Source of the DNA: Rubrivivax sp. | Lineage (GTDB): Bacteria > Pseudomonadota > Gammaproteobacteria > Burkholderiales > Burkholderiaceae_C | DNA length: 64,000 nt | Direction: 5' to 3' | NCBI GenBank assembly: GCA_027485165.1 | Contig: JAIXRN010000043.1 | Span: 26,312-90,311 of the forward strand | Part shown: positions 1 through 12,000 of the stretch, piece by piece | Numbering within the stretch: the first letter of the stretch is position 1 | How the letters are laid out: every line of letters starts with the position of its first letter | Notes under the pieces: generated by a model | Database searches by the model: none | What the model was told of the DNA's origin: nothing | Seen by the model: only the letters and a program-made list of their open reading frames with translations | Position numbers and translations under genes: made by a program

Positions 1-1
1 C

Positions 2-3000
2 CGGTCGGCCCAGGCCGTGAACGTGAACATCGCGGCCCGCCGCGCCACCGGCGGCGACGCCGAAGGCGACACGCTGGACAGCATCGAAGGCGCCTTCGGC
101 AGCGCGCAGGACGACACGCTGCTGGGCGACAACGCCGCCAACCGCCTGTCGGGCGCCGACGGCAACGACCGCATCGAAGGCGAGGCCGGCAACGACGAGA
201 TCGACGGCGGTGCTGGCGACGACGTGCTGGTGGGCGGCCAGGGCGGCGACCGCATCGAAGGCGGTGCCGGCGTGGACACGCTGCTCTACAGCGCCGCCAC
301 CCGCGCCATCAGCGTACGGCTGGACGGCGGCGCCAGTACCGGTGGCGACGCGGAGGGCGACGTCGTGACCGGCGTCGAAAACCTGGTGGCCACGGCCTAT
401 GACGACCGCGTCGTCGGCAATGCCTCGGCCAACCGGCTGGAAGGCGGCCTGGGTGACGATGTGCTGGAAGGCGCCGCGGGTGCTGACGCGCTGCTGGGCG
501 GCGAAGGCATCGACACCGCCAGCTACAGCGAAGCCCGCGCCGGTGTGGCCGCCAGCCTGGCCGCCGGTGTGGGCAGCGCGGGCGACGCCGCCGGCGACAG
601 CTTCCAGAGCATCGAACACCTGCTCGGCAGCGCGCATGCCGACAGCCTGGTGGGCGACACTGGCGCCAACCGCCTGGCCGGTGCCGCGGGCGACGACGTG
701 CTGGACGGCCGCGAAGGCGCCGACACCCTGGCTGGCGACGCCGGCAACGACACCGCCAGCTACGCCAGCAGTGACGCCGCGGTCGTCGTCAATCTGGCCA
801 CGGGCCTGGTGCAGGGTGGCCATGCCCAGGGCGACGTCCTGGAAAGCATCGAAAGCCTGGTCGGCAGCGTGCTGGCCGACACCCTGGCCGGCGACGCCCA
901 GGCCAACCGCCTGGAAGGCAACGATGGCGACGACCTGCTCAGCGGCGCGGCGGGCGCCGACACGCTGATCGGCGGCGCCGGCCGCGACCGGGCCAGCTAT
1001 GCCGGATCGGGCCAGGCCGTGGACGTGAACCTGGCCGCCGGCACGGGCCGCGGCGGCGACGCCGAAGGCGACCGGCTGGCCAGTGTCGAAGACCTGGAAG
1101 GCAGCGCCAGTGGCGATACGCTGGTCGGCGATGCCAACGCCAACTTGCTGGACGGCGCCAACGGCGACGACCTGCTGGAAGGCGGCGCGGGCGCCGACAC
1201 CCTGCGCGGCGGTGAAGGCAACGACACGGCGGCCTACAGCAGCGCCACGCTGGGCGTGCAGGCTTCGCTGGCCAATGCGCGCAGCAACACCGGCGACGCG
1301 GCGGGCGACAGCTACACCAGCATCGAAAACCTGCTGGGCAGCGCCCTGGCCGACACCCTGGTGGGCGACGCCGGGGCCAACCGGCTGGACGGCGATGCCG
1401 GCAACGACTGGCTTGAAGGCGGCACCGGTGCCGACCGGCTGCTGGGCGGCACGGGCAGCGACACCGCCAGCTACGCCGGCAGCGAAGCCGGCGTGGCCGT
1501 CAGCCTGGCCGACAACAGCGCCGCCGGCGGCGACGCCGAGGGCGACACCCTGGTCGGCATCGAAAACCTGGCCGGCAGCGCGCTGGCCGACAGCCTGAGC
1601 GGCGATGCCAATGCCAACCGCCTGGACGGTGGCCAGGGCGACGACCTGCTGCAAGGCGGCGCCGGTGCCGACACGCTGCTGGGCGGCAGCGGCACCGACA
1701 CCGCCAGCTACGTCGGCAGCACCCTGGGCGTGGCCGTGCACCTGGGCAACCGCAGCGCCAGCGGCGGCGACGCCGAGGGCGATCTGTTGTCGGGCATCGA
1801 AAACCTGCTGGGCAGCAGCGGCAACGACAGCCTGGCAGGCGACGCTGCGGCGAACCGGCTGGACGCCGGCGCCGGCGACGACCTGCTGGAAGGCGGCCTG
1901 GGCGCCGACACCCTGCAAGGCGGCGCTGGCAACGACACCGCCAGCTACGCCGCCAGCAGCGCTGGCGTCAACGTGGACCTGAAGGCGGGCACCGCCAACG
2001 GTGGCGACGCCACGGGCGACACCCTGGCCGGCATCGAAAACCTCGTCGGGTCCGCCTTGGCCGACAGCCTAACGGGTGACGACAGCGACAACCGCCTGGT
2101 GGGCGCGGCTGGCAACGACCTGCTGCAAGGCGGCGCGGGCGCCGACCTGCTGGACGGCGGCAGCGGCACCGACACCGCCAGCTACGCCGCCAGCGCCAGT
2201 GCGGTGGCCGTGCACCTGGGCCGCGGCAGCGCTACCGGCGGCGACGCCGAAGGCGACAGCCTGCTGCTGGTGGAAAACCTGCTGGGCAGCGCCCAGGCCG
2301 ACAGCCTGGGCGGCAATGCCGAAGCCAACCGGCTGGAAGGCGCGGCTGGCGACGACCTGCTGGAAGGCGAAGGCGGCGCCGACGCCCTGCTGGGCGGCAG
2401 TGGCAGCGACACCGCCAGCTACGCCGGCAGCGACAGCGCGGTGGCCATCGACCTGCAGGCCGGCACGGCCGAGGGCGGCCATGCCCAGGGCGACAGCCTG
2501 GACAGCATCGAAAACCTGCTGGGCAGCACCGGCAGCGACAGCCTGCGCGGCAACGCAGCGGCCAACCGCCTGCGCGGCGGCGAGGGCAACGACGTGCTGG
2601 AAGGACGCGCTGGCGCCGACACACTGGAAGGCGGCGGTGGCAGCGACACCGCCAGCTACGCCAGCAGCGGCGCCGGCGTGCGCGTGGACCTGGCCAGCGG
2701 CACCGGCTCCGGCGGCGACGCCGAGGGCGACACCCTGCTGGCAGTCCAGAACCTGACCGGCAGTGCCCTGGCCGACGCCCTGCTCGGCGACGGCGTGGTC
2801 AACCGCCTGGAAGGCGGCGCTGGCGACGACGTGCTGGAAGGCGCCGGCGGTGCCGACGCCCTGCTGGGCGGCAGCGGTACCGACACCGCCAGCTACGCCG
2901 GCAGCAGCGTGGGCGTCAGCGTCAACCTGCTCACTGGGCAGATGCAAGGGGGCGACGCCGATGGCGACACCCTGCAAGGCATCGAAAACCTGCTCGGCAG

Positions 3001-6000
3001 TGCCCTGGCCGACCGCCTGACCGGCGATGCCGGCACCAACCTGCTGGACGGCGGCGCTGGCGACGACCTGCTGGCCGGCGGCGCTGGCGGCGACGACCTG
3101 CGCGGCGGCCTGGGCAGCGACACCGCCAGCTACGCCGGCAGTGCGCTGGCCGTGGTGGTGGACCTGGCGAGCAGCAGCGCATCGGGCGGCGACGCCCAGG
3201 GCGACACCCTGAACAGCATCGAAAGCGTGCTGGGCAGCGCGGCGGACGACACGCTGCGCGGCGATGCCAGCGCCAACCGCCTGGACGGCAGCGACGGCAA
3301 CGACCTGCTGGAAGGCCGCGGCGGCGCCGACGTGCTGGCCGGCGGGCTGGGCCTGGACACGGCCAGCTACGCGGCATCTGCCAGCGCCGTGAACGTGAAC
3401 CTGGAAGCGGGTTCAGGCAGCGGCGGCGACGCCCAGGGCGACAGCCTGTCCGAAGTTGAAAACCTGCTGGGCAGCGTGCACGACGACAGCCTCACGGGCA
3501 ATGCCGCGGCCAACCAGCTCAGCGGTGGTGGCGGCAACGACTTGCTGGAAGGCGGTGCGGGCGCTGACAGCATCAGCGGGGGCACCGGCATCGACACCGC
3601 CAGCTACGCCAGCAGCGGCAGCGCCGTGCAGGTGGACCTGGAGGCCGGCACCGCCAGCGGCGGCGACGCGCAGGGCGATGTGCTCAGTGGCGTCGAAAAC
3701 CTGGCCGGCAGCGCGCAGGCCGACGTCTTGACCGGCGACAGCGCGGCCAACCTGCTGGCCGGCGGCGGCGGCAACGACCTGCTGACGGGCGGCGCCGGGG
3801 CCGACAGCCTGCAGGGCGGTGCCGGCATCGACACCGCCAGCTACGCGGCCAGCACCAGCGGCGTCAGCGTCAACCTGCGCAGCGGCACGGGTGCCGGCGG
3901 CGACGCCGAAGGCGACACATTGGCCAGCATCGAAAACCTGGTCGGCTCGGCCCTGGCCGACTCCCTGGTGGGTGACGGCGGCGCCAACGCCCTGCAAGGC
4001 GGTGGCGGCAACGACCTGCTCGAAGGCGCTTCCGGTGCCGACAGCCTGATTGGCGGCAGCGGCACCGACACCGCCAGCTACGCCAGCAGCACCGATGCTG
4101 TCGCCGTCAGCCTGGCCACGGGCCTGGGCAGCGCTGGCGACGCCGATGGCGACACGCTGCAAGGCATCGAAAACCTGCTGGGCGGCAGCGCTGGCGACAC
4201 CCTGGTGGGCAACAGCGGCAGCAACCAGATCGACGGCGCGCTGGGCGACGACACCCTGGAAGGCGGCGCTGGCGCCGATGCCCTGCTGGGCGGCGGCGGT
4301 ACCGACACCGCCAGCTACGCCAGTTCTGCCGACGCGGTGCGCGTCAGCCTGGCCGCCGGCACCGCCACTGGCGGTGATGCCGAAGGCGACAGCCTTGCGA
4401 ACGTGGAAAACCTGCTGGGTTCTGCGCGCAACGACGAACTGGCGGGCGACGCCGGCAACAACCGCCTGGACGGTGGCGCCGGCGACGACCTGCTGGAAGG
4501 CGGCGCAGGCGCCGACACCCTGGCCGGCAGCGATGGCACCGACACCGCCACCTACGCCGCATCGGCCGCGGGCGTCGCGGTCCACCTGGGCACTGGCGTG
4601 GGCAGCGGCGGCGACGCCGAAGGCGACCGCCTGAGCGGCATCGAACGCCTGGTCGGTTCGGCCCTGGCCGACACCCTGACCGGCAATGCGCAGAGCAACC
4701 GGCTGGACGGCGGCAGCGGCAGCGACCTGCTGGAAGGCGGCGCTGGCGCCGACGCCCTGCTGGGCGGCGGCGGCAATGACACCGCCAGCTACGCCGGCAG
4801 CGATGCCGGCGTCAACGTCAGCCTGGCCAGCGGCCTGGGCAGCGGCGGCGACGCCGAAGGCGACACGCTGGCCGCGATCGAAAACCTGACGGGCAGCACG
4901 CTGGCCGACACCTTGGCCGGCGACGCCCAGAACAACGTGCTCGACGGCGGCCAGGGCGACGACGTGTTGCAGGGCGGCGCAGGCGCCGATGAACTGCGCG
5001 GCGGGCAGGGCAGCGACCTGGCCAGCTACGCCGGCAGCAGCCAGGCCGTGGAAGTGGACCTGGCCGCCGGTAGCGCCAGCGGTGGCGACGCCACGGGCGA
5101 CATCCTCACCAGCATCGAAGGTGCCGTCGGCAGCGCGCTGGCCGACACCCTGCGCGGCGACGCCAACGCCAACACCCTGGTGGGCGGGCAGGGCAACGAC
5201 CTGCTGGAAGGCCGTGGCGGCGCCGACACGCTGGACGGCGGCGACGGTGTGGACACCGCCAGCTATGCCGCTTCTTCAGGCAGCGTGGTGGTACGCCTGG
5301 ACGGCAGCCTGGGCAGCGGCGGCGACGCCGAAGGCGACCGGCTGCTGGGCATCGAAAACGTGCTGGGCAGCGATGCGGCCGACACCATCGTGGGCAATGC
5401 TGCCGACAACCTGCTGCAAGGCGGCCAGGGCGACGACGTGCTGCAGGGCGGCGCCGGGGCCGACACGCTGCAGGGCGGCGGCGGCAGCGACACCGCCAGC
5501 TACGCCGGTTCCGGTGGCGCCGTGAACATCGACCTGGCCCTGGCCACCGCGACCGGCGGCGACGCCGCCGGCGACACGCTGCAAGACATCGAAAACCTGG
5601 TCGGCAGTGCCTTCGGCGACACCCTGACCGGCACGTCCGACGCCAACGCCTTGACCGGCGGCGACGGCAACGACCTGCTGACCGTCGGTGCTGGCGCCGA
5701 CCTGCTGAGCGGCGGCGCCGGCACGGACACCGCCAGCTACAGCAGCAGCAACGCCGGCGTCAGCATCGACCTGGGCGCGGGCAGCGCCAGCGGCGGCGAC
5801 GCCGCGGGCGACCAGCTGAGCCAGATCGAGAACCTGACCGGCAGCGTGTTCAACGACACGCTGGTCGGCAGCGGCGTGGCCAACCTCATCAACGCCGGCA
5901 ACGGCAACGACCTGGTGCAGGGCGGCGCCGGCGGTGACACGCTGGCCGGCGGCGCCGGTACCGACACGCTGAGCTACAGCCAGTCCGCCGAAGGCGTGGC

Positions 6001-9000
6001 CGTCAACCTGGCGCTGGCCAGCGCCAGCGGCGGCGATGCCGAGGGCGACACCATCAGCGAGTTCGAAAACATCGTCGGCAGCGCAGCCGCCGACACCCTG
6101 GTGGGCGACAGCCAGGCCAACCTGCTGCAGGGCGGGCAGGGCGACGACCGCCTGTCCGGTGGCGAAGGTGCCGACACGCTGCAAGGTGGTGCCGGCACCG
6201 ACTGGGCCGAATACCGCAGCAGCAGCGCAGGCGTGACCATCGACCTGCAGGCCGGCACCGCCAGCGGCGGCGACGCCGACGGCGACGGGCTGGCCGACAT
6301 CGAAAGCCTGGCGGGATCAGAAGCCGCCGACAACCTGACCGGCAGCGCCGCCAACAACAGCCTCTTCGGCTGGGGTGGCAACGACACCCTGGCCGGCGGC
6401 GACGGCACCGACACCCTGAACGGCGGTGCGGGCAACGACACCCTGGCGGGCGGCAGCGGTGGCGACACCCTGACGGGCGGCGACGGCACCGACACCGCCA
6501 GCTACGCGCAGAGCGGCGCTGGTGTCACCGTGGACCTGCGCCTGGCCGGCCAGCAGCTGAGCGCTGGCGACGCCGCCGGCGACGTGCTGTCGGGTATCGA
6601 GAACATCGTGGGCAGCGTCCAGGCCGACACCCTGACCGGCAACGAAGCCGCCAACCGCCTGGATGGCGGGCAGGGCGACGACGTTCTGGAAGGCGGCGCC
6701 GGCGCCGACGCCCTGCTGGGCGGCACGTCGGGCACCGACACGGCCAGCTACGCCGGTGCCGCTGCCGGGCTGACGGCCAGCCTGTGGAACGCCAGCCTGA
6801 ACACTGGCGACGCCGAAGGCGACAGCTACAACAGCATCGAAAACCTCACCGGCACGGCCTTCGACGACACGCTGGCCGGCAACGCCGGCGCCAACCGCCT
6901 GGACGGCGGCACCGACGGCACCGACACCGCCAGCTATGCCGACAGCGACAGCGCCGTCAACGTCAACCTGGCCACTGGCCTGGGCGGCGGCGGCCACGCC
7001 CAGGGCGACACCCTGGTGGGCATCGACAACCTGGTGGGCAGCAGCTTCGACGACACCCTGACCGGCAATGCCGGTAGCAACGTCTTCGTCGGTGGCGCGG
7101 GCGCCGACGCCCTGGACGGCGCCGGCGGTGTCGACACGCTGGACTACAGCGCCAGCACTGCTGGCGTGGCCCTGGACCTGGCCACCGCCGGCAGCGTGGC
7201 CAGCGGCGGCCATGCACAGGGCGACGTGCTGACCAACTTCGAGAACGTCATCGGTAGCGCCGGCGACGACCTGTTCGTGGCGGGCGCGGCGGTGAATCGG
7301 CTGGACGGCCGCGGCGGCAGCAACACCGTGTCGTACACCGCCAGCACGGCCGCTGTGAACGTCAACCTGCAGACGGGCGCCACCAGCGGCGGCCATGCCC
7401 AGGGCGACGTGCTGCTGGCCATCCAGAACATCATCGGCAGCGCGCAGGCCGACACCCTGACGGGCGACGCCGGCAACAACCGCATCGCCGGCGGCGCCGG
7501 TGCCGACACGCTGCAGGGCGGCGGCGGTACCGACACGCTGGACTACAGCGCCAGCGCCGACGCCGTGGCCGTGAACCTGGCTACCGGCAGCGCCACGGGC
7601 GGCGACGCGGCGGGCGACGTCTTCAGCGGCTTTGCCAATGTCATCGGCAGCAGCGGCAACGACAGCTTCTTCGGCAACGGCGTGGCCAATGCCTTCGCGG
7701 GCGGGGCCGGCACCGACCTCGTCAGCTATGCTGGTTCCACCGCCGGCGTCGTCTTGCACCTGGCCAATGGCGGCACGGGCGGCGACGCGGCAGGCGACAG
7801 CTACAGCGGCATCGAGCACCTGCAGGGTTCGGCCTACAACGACAGCATCACCGGCGACGACAACGCCAACATCCTGGCCGGCGGTGCCGGCAGCGACACG
7901 CTGATGGGCGGCGGCGGCACCGACACGCTGGACTACAGCGGCTCCAGCGCTGGCGTCATGGTGGACCTGTCCATCGCCGGTACCCAGACCGCGAGCTTCG
8001 GCGACGCGCAGGGCGACAGCATCAGCGACTTCGAGAACGTTTGGGGCGGCGTCGGCAACAACCGGCTCACGGGCGGGGCCAGCACCGCGCTGCTGCGCGG
8101 CGGCGCGGGCCACGACCTGATCACGCAGGGCGTCGCCACCAGCGGCACCGTGACCCTGGATGGCGGCAACGGCAACGACACCCTGGTCAAGAGCGTTGGT
8201 GGCTTCGGTGCCAACATCGTCGGCGGTGCGGGCATCGACACCCTCAGCTATGCCAATTCCAGCTGGAGCAGCAGCGGTGCCACGGTGAACCTGCTGACAC
8301 AGACAGCCAGCGGCGGCATGGCGGCAGGTGACAGCGTCAGCGGCATCGAGAACGTCGTCGGTACGGCCAGCGACGACACGATCACGGGCGATGCCAACGC
8401 CAACCGCCTGTCAGGCGGCAGCGGCAACGACACGATCGACGGCGATGCCGGCGCCGACTGGATCAGTGGCGGCGCCGGGGCCGACACGCTCAACGGCGGG
8501 GCCGACGACAACACGCTGAGCTACGACAGTAACCTGGCGCGTAACGGCAACTTCAGCAGCACGGTGAACTGGACGACCTCGAGCGGCGTCAGCATCGCCA
8601 ACGGGCAGGCCGACGTCAACAACGCCACGCTGATGCTGAGTCAGGGCGCAGAACTGTCCCTGGGCACCACCTACTTTGTGTCGCTGGACTATGTGAAGAC
8701 TGCGGGCAACGCCATCCGCCTGGGCAACAGCGAGACCATCGGCACCAACATCTTCTACACATCCCCCACCTTGGCCAACGGCGCTGGCAGCCTGGCTACC
8801 AGCTTCACGGCCACGCAGAGCCAGCTGTCCATCGGTGCGCAGGGCAGTGGCTTCAGCGGCAGCATCGACAACGTCTTCATCGCGCCCTTAAGCACGTCGC
8901 TGGCCACCAACGCGGGCTTTGATACCGCGGCAGGCTGGACGACCTACAGCGGCGTGAGCATCAGCGGCGGCAGGGTCAATGCCTCGGCTGCGGCGATGAT

Positions 9001-12000
9001 CGTGTCGCAGGACATGGGTTTGGTGGTGGGGCAAACCTATTCGCTGACCTTCAACTACAGCTTCACGGCCGGCATGAACCTGCGGGTGGCCAACAGCGAC
9101 ATCAACGCGGTTCGCGTCGTCGACACGTTCAACGCCAACGACGGCAACACCAGTCGCACCGTCACCTTCACGGCCACGGGCAGCAAGCTGTCGATCCAGG
9201 CCGATTCCCAGTTCTTTACCGGCAGCATCGACAACCTGTACATCCGCGCTGTTGCCCCCAGCAGCGCCGCGGTGAACGTCAACCTGCTCACGGGCAGCAC
9301 TTCGGGCGGCGACGCAGAAGGTGACGTCATCAGCAACTTCCAGAACCTGGAAGGCACGGGCAGCCACGACACACTGACCGGCAACGGCGCGGCCAACCTG
9401 ATCACCGGCAACGCGGGCGACGACACCCTGGATGGGGGCGCGGGCGACGACATGCTGGACGGCGGCGCGGGCAACGACGTGCTGATCGGCAGTGCGGGTG
9501 CCGACCAGCTGATGGGCAGCAGCGGCACCGACACCGCCAGCTACGCCAGCGCCACCACTGGCGTGCAGGCCAGCCTGCGTACGCCAGCCAGCAATACCGG
9601 CGACGCGGCGGGCGACAGCTACACGAGCATCGAGAACCTGGCCGGGAGCAGCAACAACGACACGCTGGAAGGCGATGCCAATGCCAACACCGTGGACGGT
9701 GGTGGTGGCGACGACGTGATCCTGGGCGCCAATGGCGGGCGCGACACGCTGGTGGGCAACACTGGCAACGACACGGTGGACTACAGCGCAGCCGGCAGCG
9801 GCGTCACCGCCCAGCTGGGGGCGGGGGCCATCACCAACGGGCTGCTGGCAGCGTTCAACTTCAGCGGCGCCAGCGGCAGCACGGTGGCTTCCGTGGCCGG
9901 CAGCGCCAGCGGCGCGACGGTCACGCTGGGCACGTATGGCGCCTGGGGCGCTGGCCAGGCAGGCCAAGGTGCAGGTCTGCAGATCAACGGCGCTGGCCAG
10001 AGCAGCGCTTCCAGCTCGGCCGCCATCAGCGGTGTCAGCTTCGGCAGTGCGGTCACCGTGAGCATGGACGTGCGCATGGACAACGCTGCCAACTTCGCCA
10101 GCAACGAAAAGCTGTTCGAGTTCAGCAATGGCACCAACACCTCTGTCGACTACCTGTTGGTGATGCGCCAGGGCGGCACCGACAGGCTGTTGCTGCAGGC
10201 CGGCAGCAGCGGCTGGACCACGGGCAACGTGACGACCGCCACTGGCACGATCAAGCCCGGTGCGTGGATGAACGTGACGGTGACGATCGACGCCACCACG
10301 GCCAGGATCTATGTGGATGGCACGCTGGCAGGCTCGGCCACCGGCAGCTACAACGTGGCCGATGTGGCGCGCACCAACATGTTCCTGGGTCGATCGAGCT
10401 GGGGCGGTCTGGACCCGCTGATGAACGGCGCCATCGACGATGTGGCCATCTACAACCGCGTGCTCACGGCCACTGAAGTGGCGCAGCTGGCGACGCAAGG
10501 CGCCAGCCCCTTCGTGCAGGACAGCATCAGCAGCACCGAAAACCTGGCCGGCAGCGCCAGCGCCGACAGCCTGGTGGGCGACGGCATCGCCAACGTACTG
10601 AGCGGCAACCAGGGCGACGACTTCTTGAACGGCCTGGCCGGCAACGACAGCCTGAACGGCGGCGACGGCAACGACACCCTGTTGGGCGGCGCTGGCGCCG
10701 ATGCGTTGGACGGTGGGAGCGGCAGCAATGCCGCCAGCTACGCCGATTCGGCCGCAGCCGTGGTTGCGAGCCTGTCCACGCCTGCGGTCAACACCGGCGA
10801 AGCTGCGGGCGACAGTTACACCAACATCCAGAACCTGATCGGCACCCGTTTCAACGACACGCTGACCGGCGACGCCAATGCCAACGTCATCTATGGCGGT
10901 GCGGGCAACGACAGCATCGACGGCGCCGGCGGTACCGACACCGTGGACTACAGCGCCGCGCTCGGCGGCAACGTGCCGGGCGCCAGCACCCACTTCACCC
11001 TGACGTCCACCGACGGCAGCACCCTGGTCGTCACCGACACCCGCAACGGCACCAATGGCGCGGACACGCTCGTCAACGTCGAGCGGCTGCAGTTCACCGA
11101 TGGCACGCGCACGGTGGTGCCCGGCGCCTCGTCCGACGACACTTTCATCGCCACCCCGGTGGCCGAGATCTTCGTGGGTGGGCCAGGCACGGATACGGTG
11201 GACTACTCTGCAGCTACGACATCCATCGGCGTGAGCCTGACCCCGGGGGCCTGGGGCATCGTGTCCACCAACAGCGGCACGCTGGCGGAGGGCGATTCGT
11301 TCGTCGGCATCGAGCGAATCATTGGCGCCTTGAACCAAACCAACACCATCGTTGGATCGTTCGGCAATGACACCTTGGTGGGCGGCAACCTGGACGACGA
11401 CATCCGCGTCTTGTACGGTGCGGATACGGTGCAAGCCGGGGGCGGCAACGACCTGGTAGCCGTGGGCGGCTATGGCGCGCAGAGCTTCAACGGCTCGAAT
11501 TGGGATGGCGGCAGCGGCGGCGACAGGCTCTTCTTCTCCGGTTCAGGATGGGCCTGGACCTTGAACCTGGCCACTGGCGCGGGCAGTTACGGCGGCGGAG
11601 CGGGGACATTCACCGCGACCAACTTCGAACAAGTCATCGGCGATGGGTTGAACGACAGTCTGACTGCGGTGGGTCTGTCGGTGGGTGTCACGCTGCGCGG
11701 CTGGGGCGGTGACGACACGATCACGGGTGGCAGCGTGGGCGACAACCTGTCGGGCGGTACGGGCAATGACGCCATCGACGGCGGCACCGGCGCCGATACC
11801 GCCTACTACAACAGCAGCTTCAGCAGCGTGGCCGCCAACATCGCCAGCATCAGCTTCACCAACACCAGCGGCGTGGTGCTGACGCTGGCCGACGCCACCT
11901 TGAACGGCAACGGCACCGACACGCTGGTGAACGTGGAGAGCCTGGTGTTCAGCGACGCGACGGTGGGCGTGGTGCAGGGCACCAGTGGCAACGACACCCT

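Noticed and set aside
275..6199. CRISPR or other non-coding tandem array
   Set aside because: The period is 237 bases, copies are diverged at wobble and other positions, and the whole array is a single open frame with RTX motifs.
523..6204. Ladder of 76-residue open frames on the minus strand every 237 bases
   Set aside because: They are antisense shadows of the regular adhesin repeat, Ser/Pro/Ala-rich, and without start signals or homology.
8888..11434. Long minus-strand open frame of 848 codons opposite the adhesin
   Set aside because: High GC and RTX codon use keep the opposite frame open; the product is a His/Val/Gly/Ala/Arg-rich sequence with no domain, and the + frame has clear domains.
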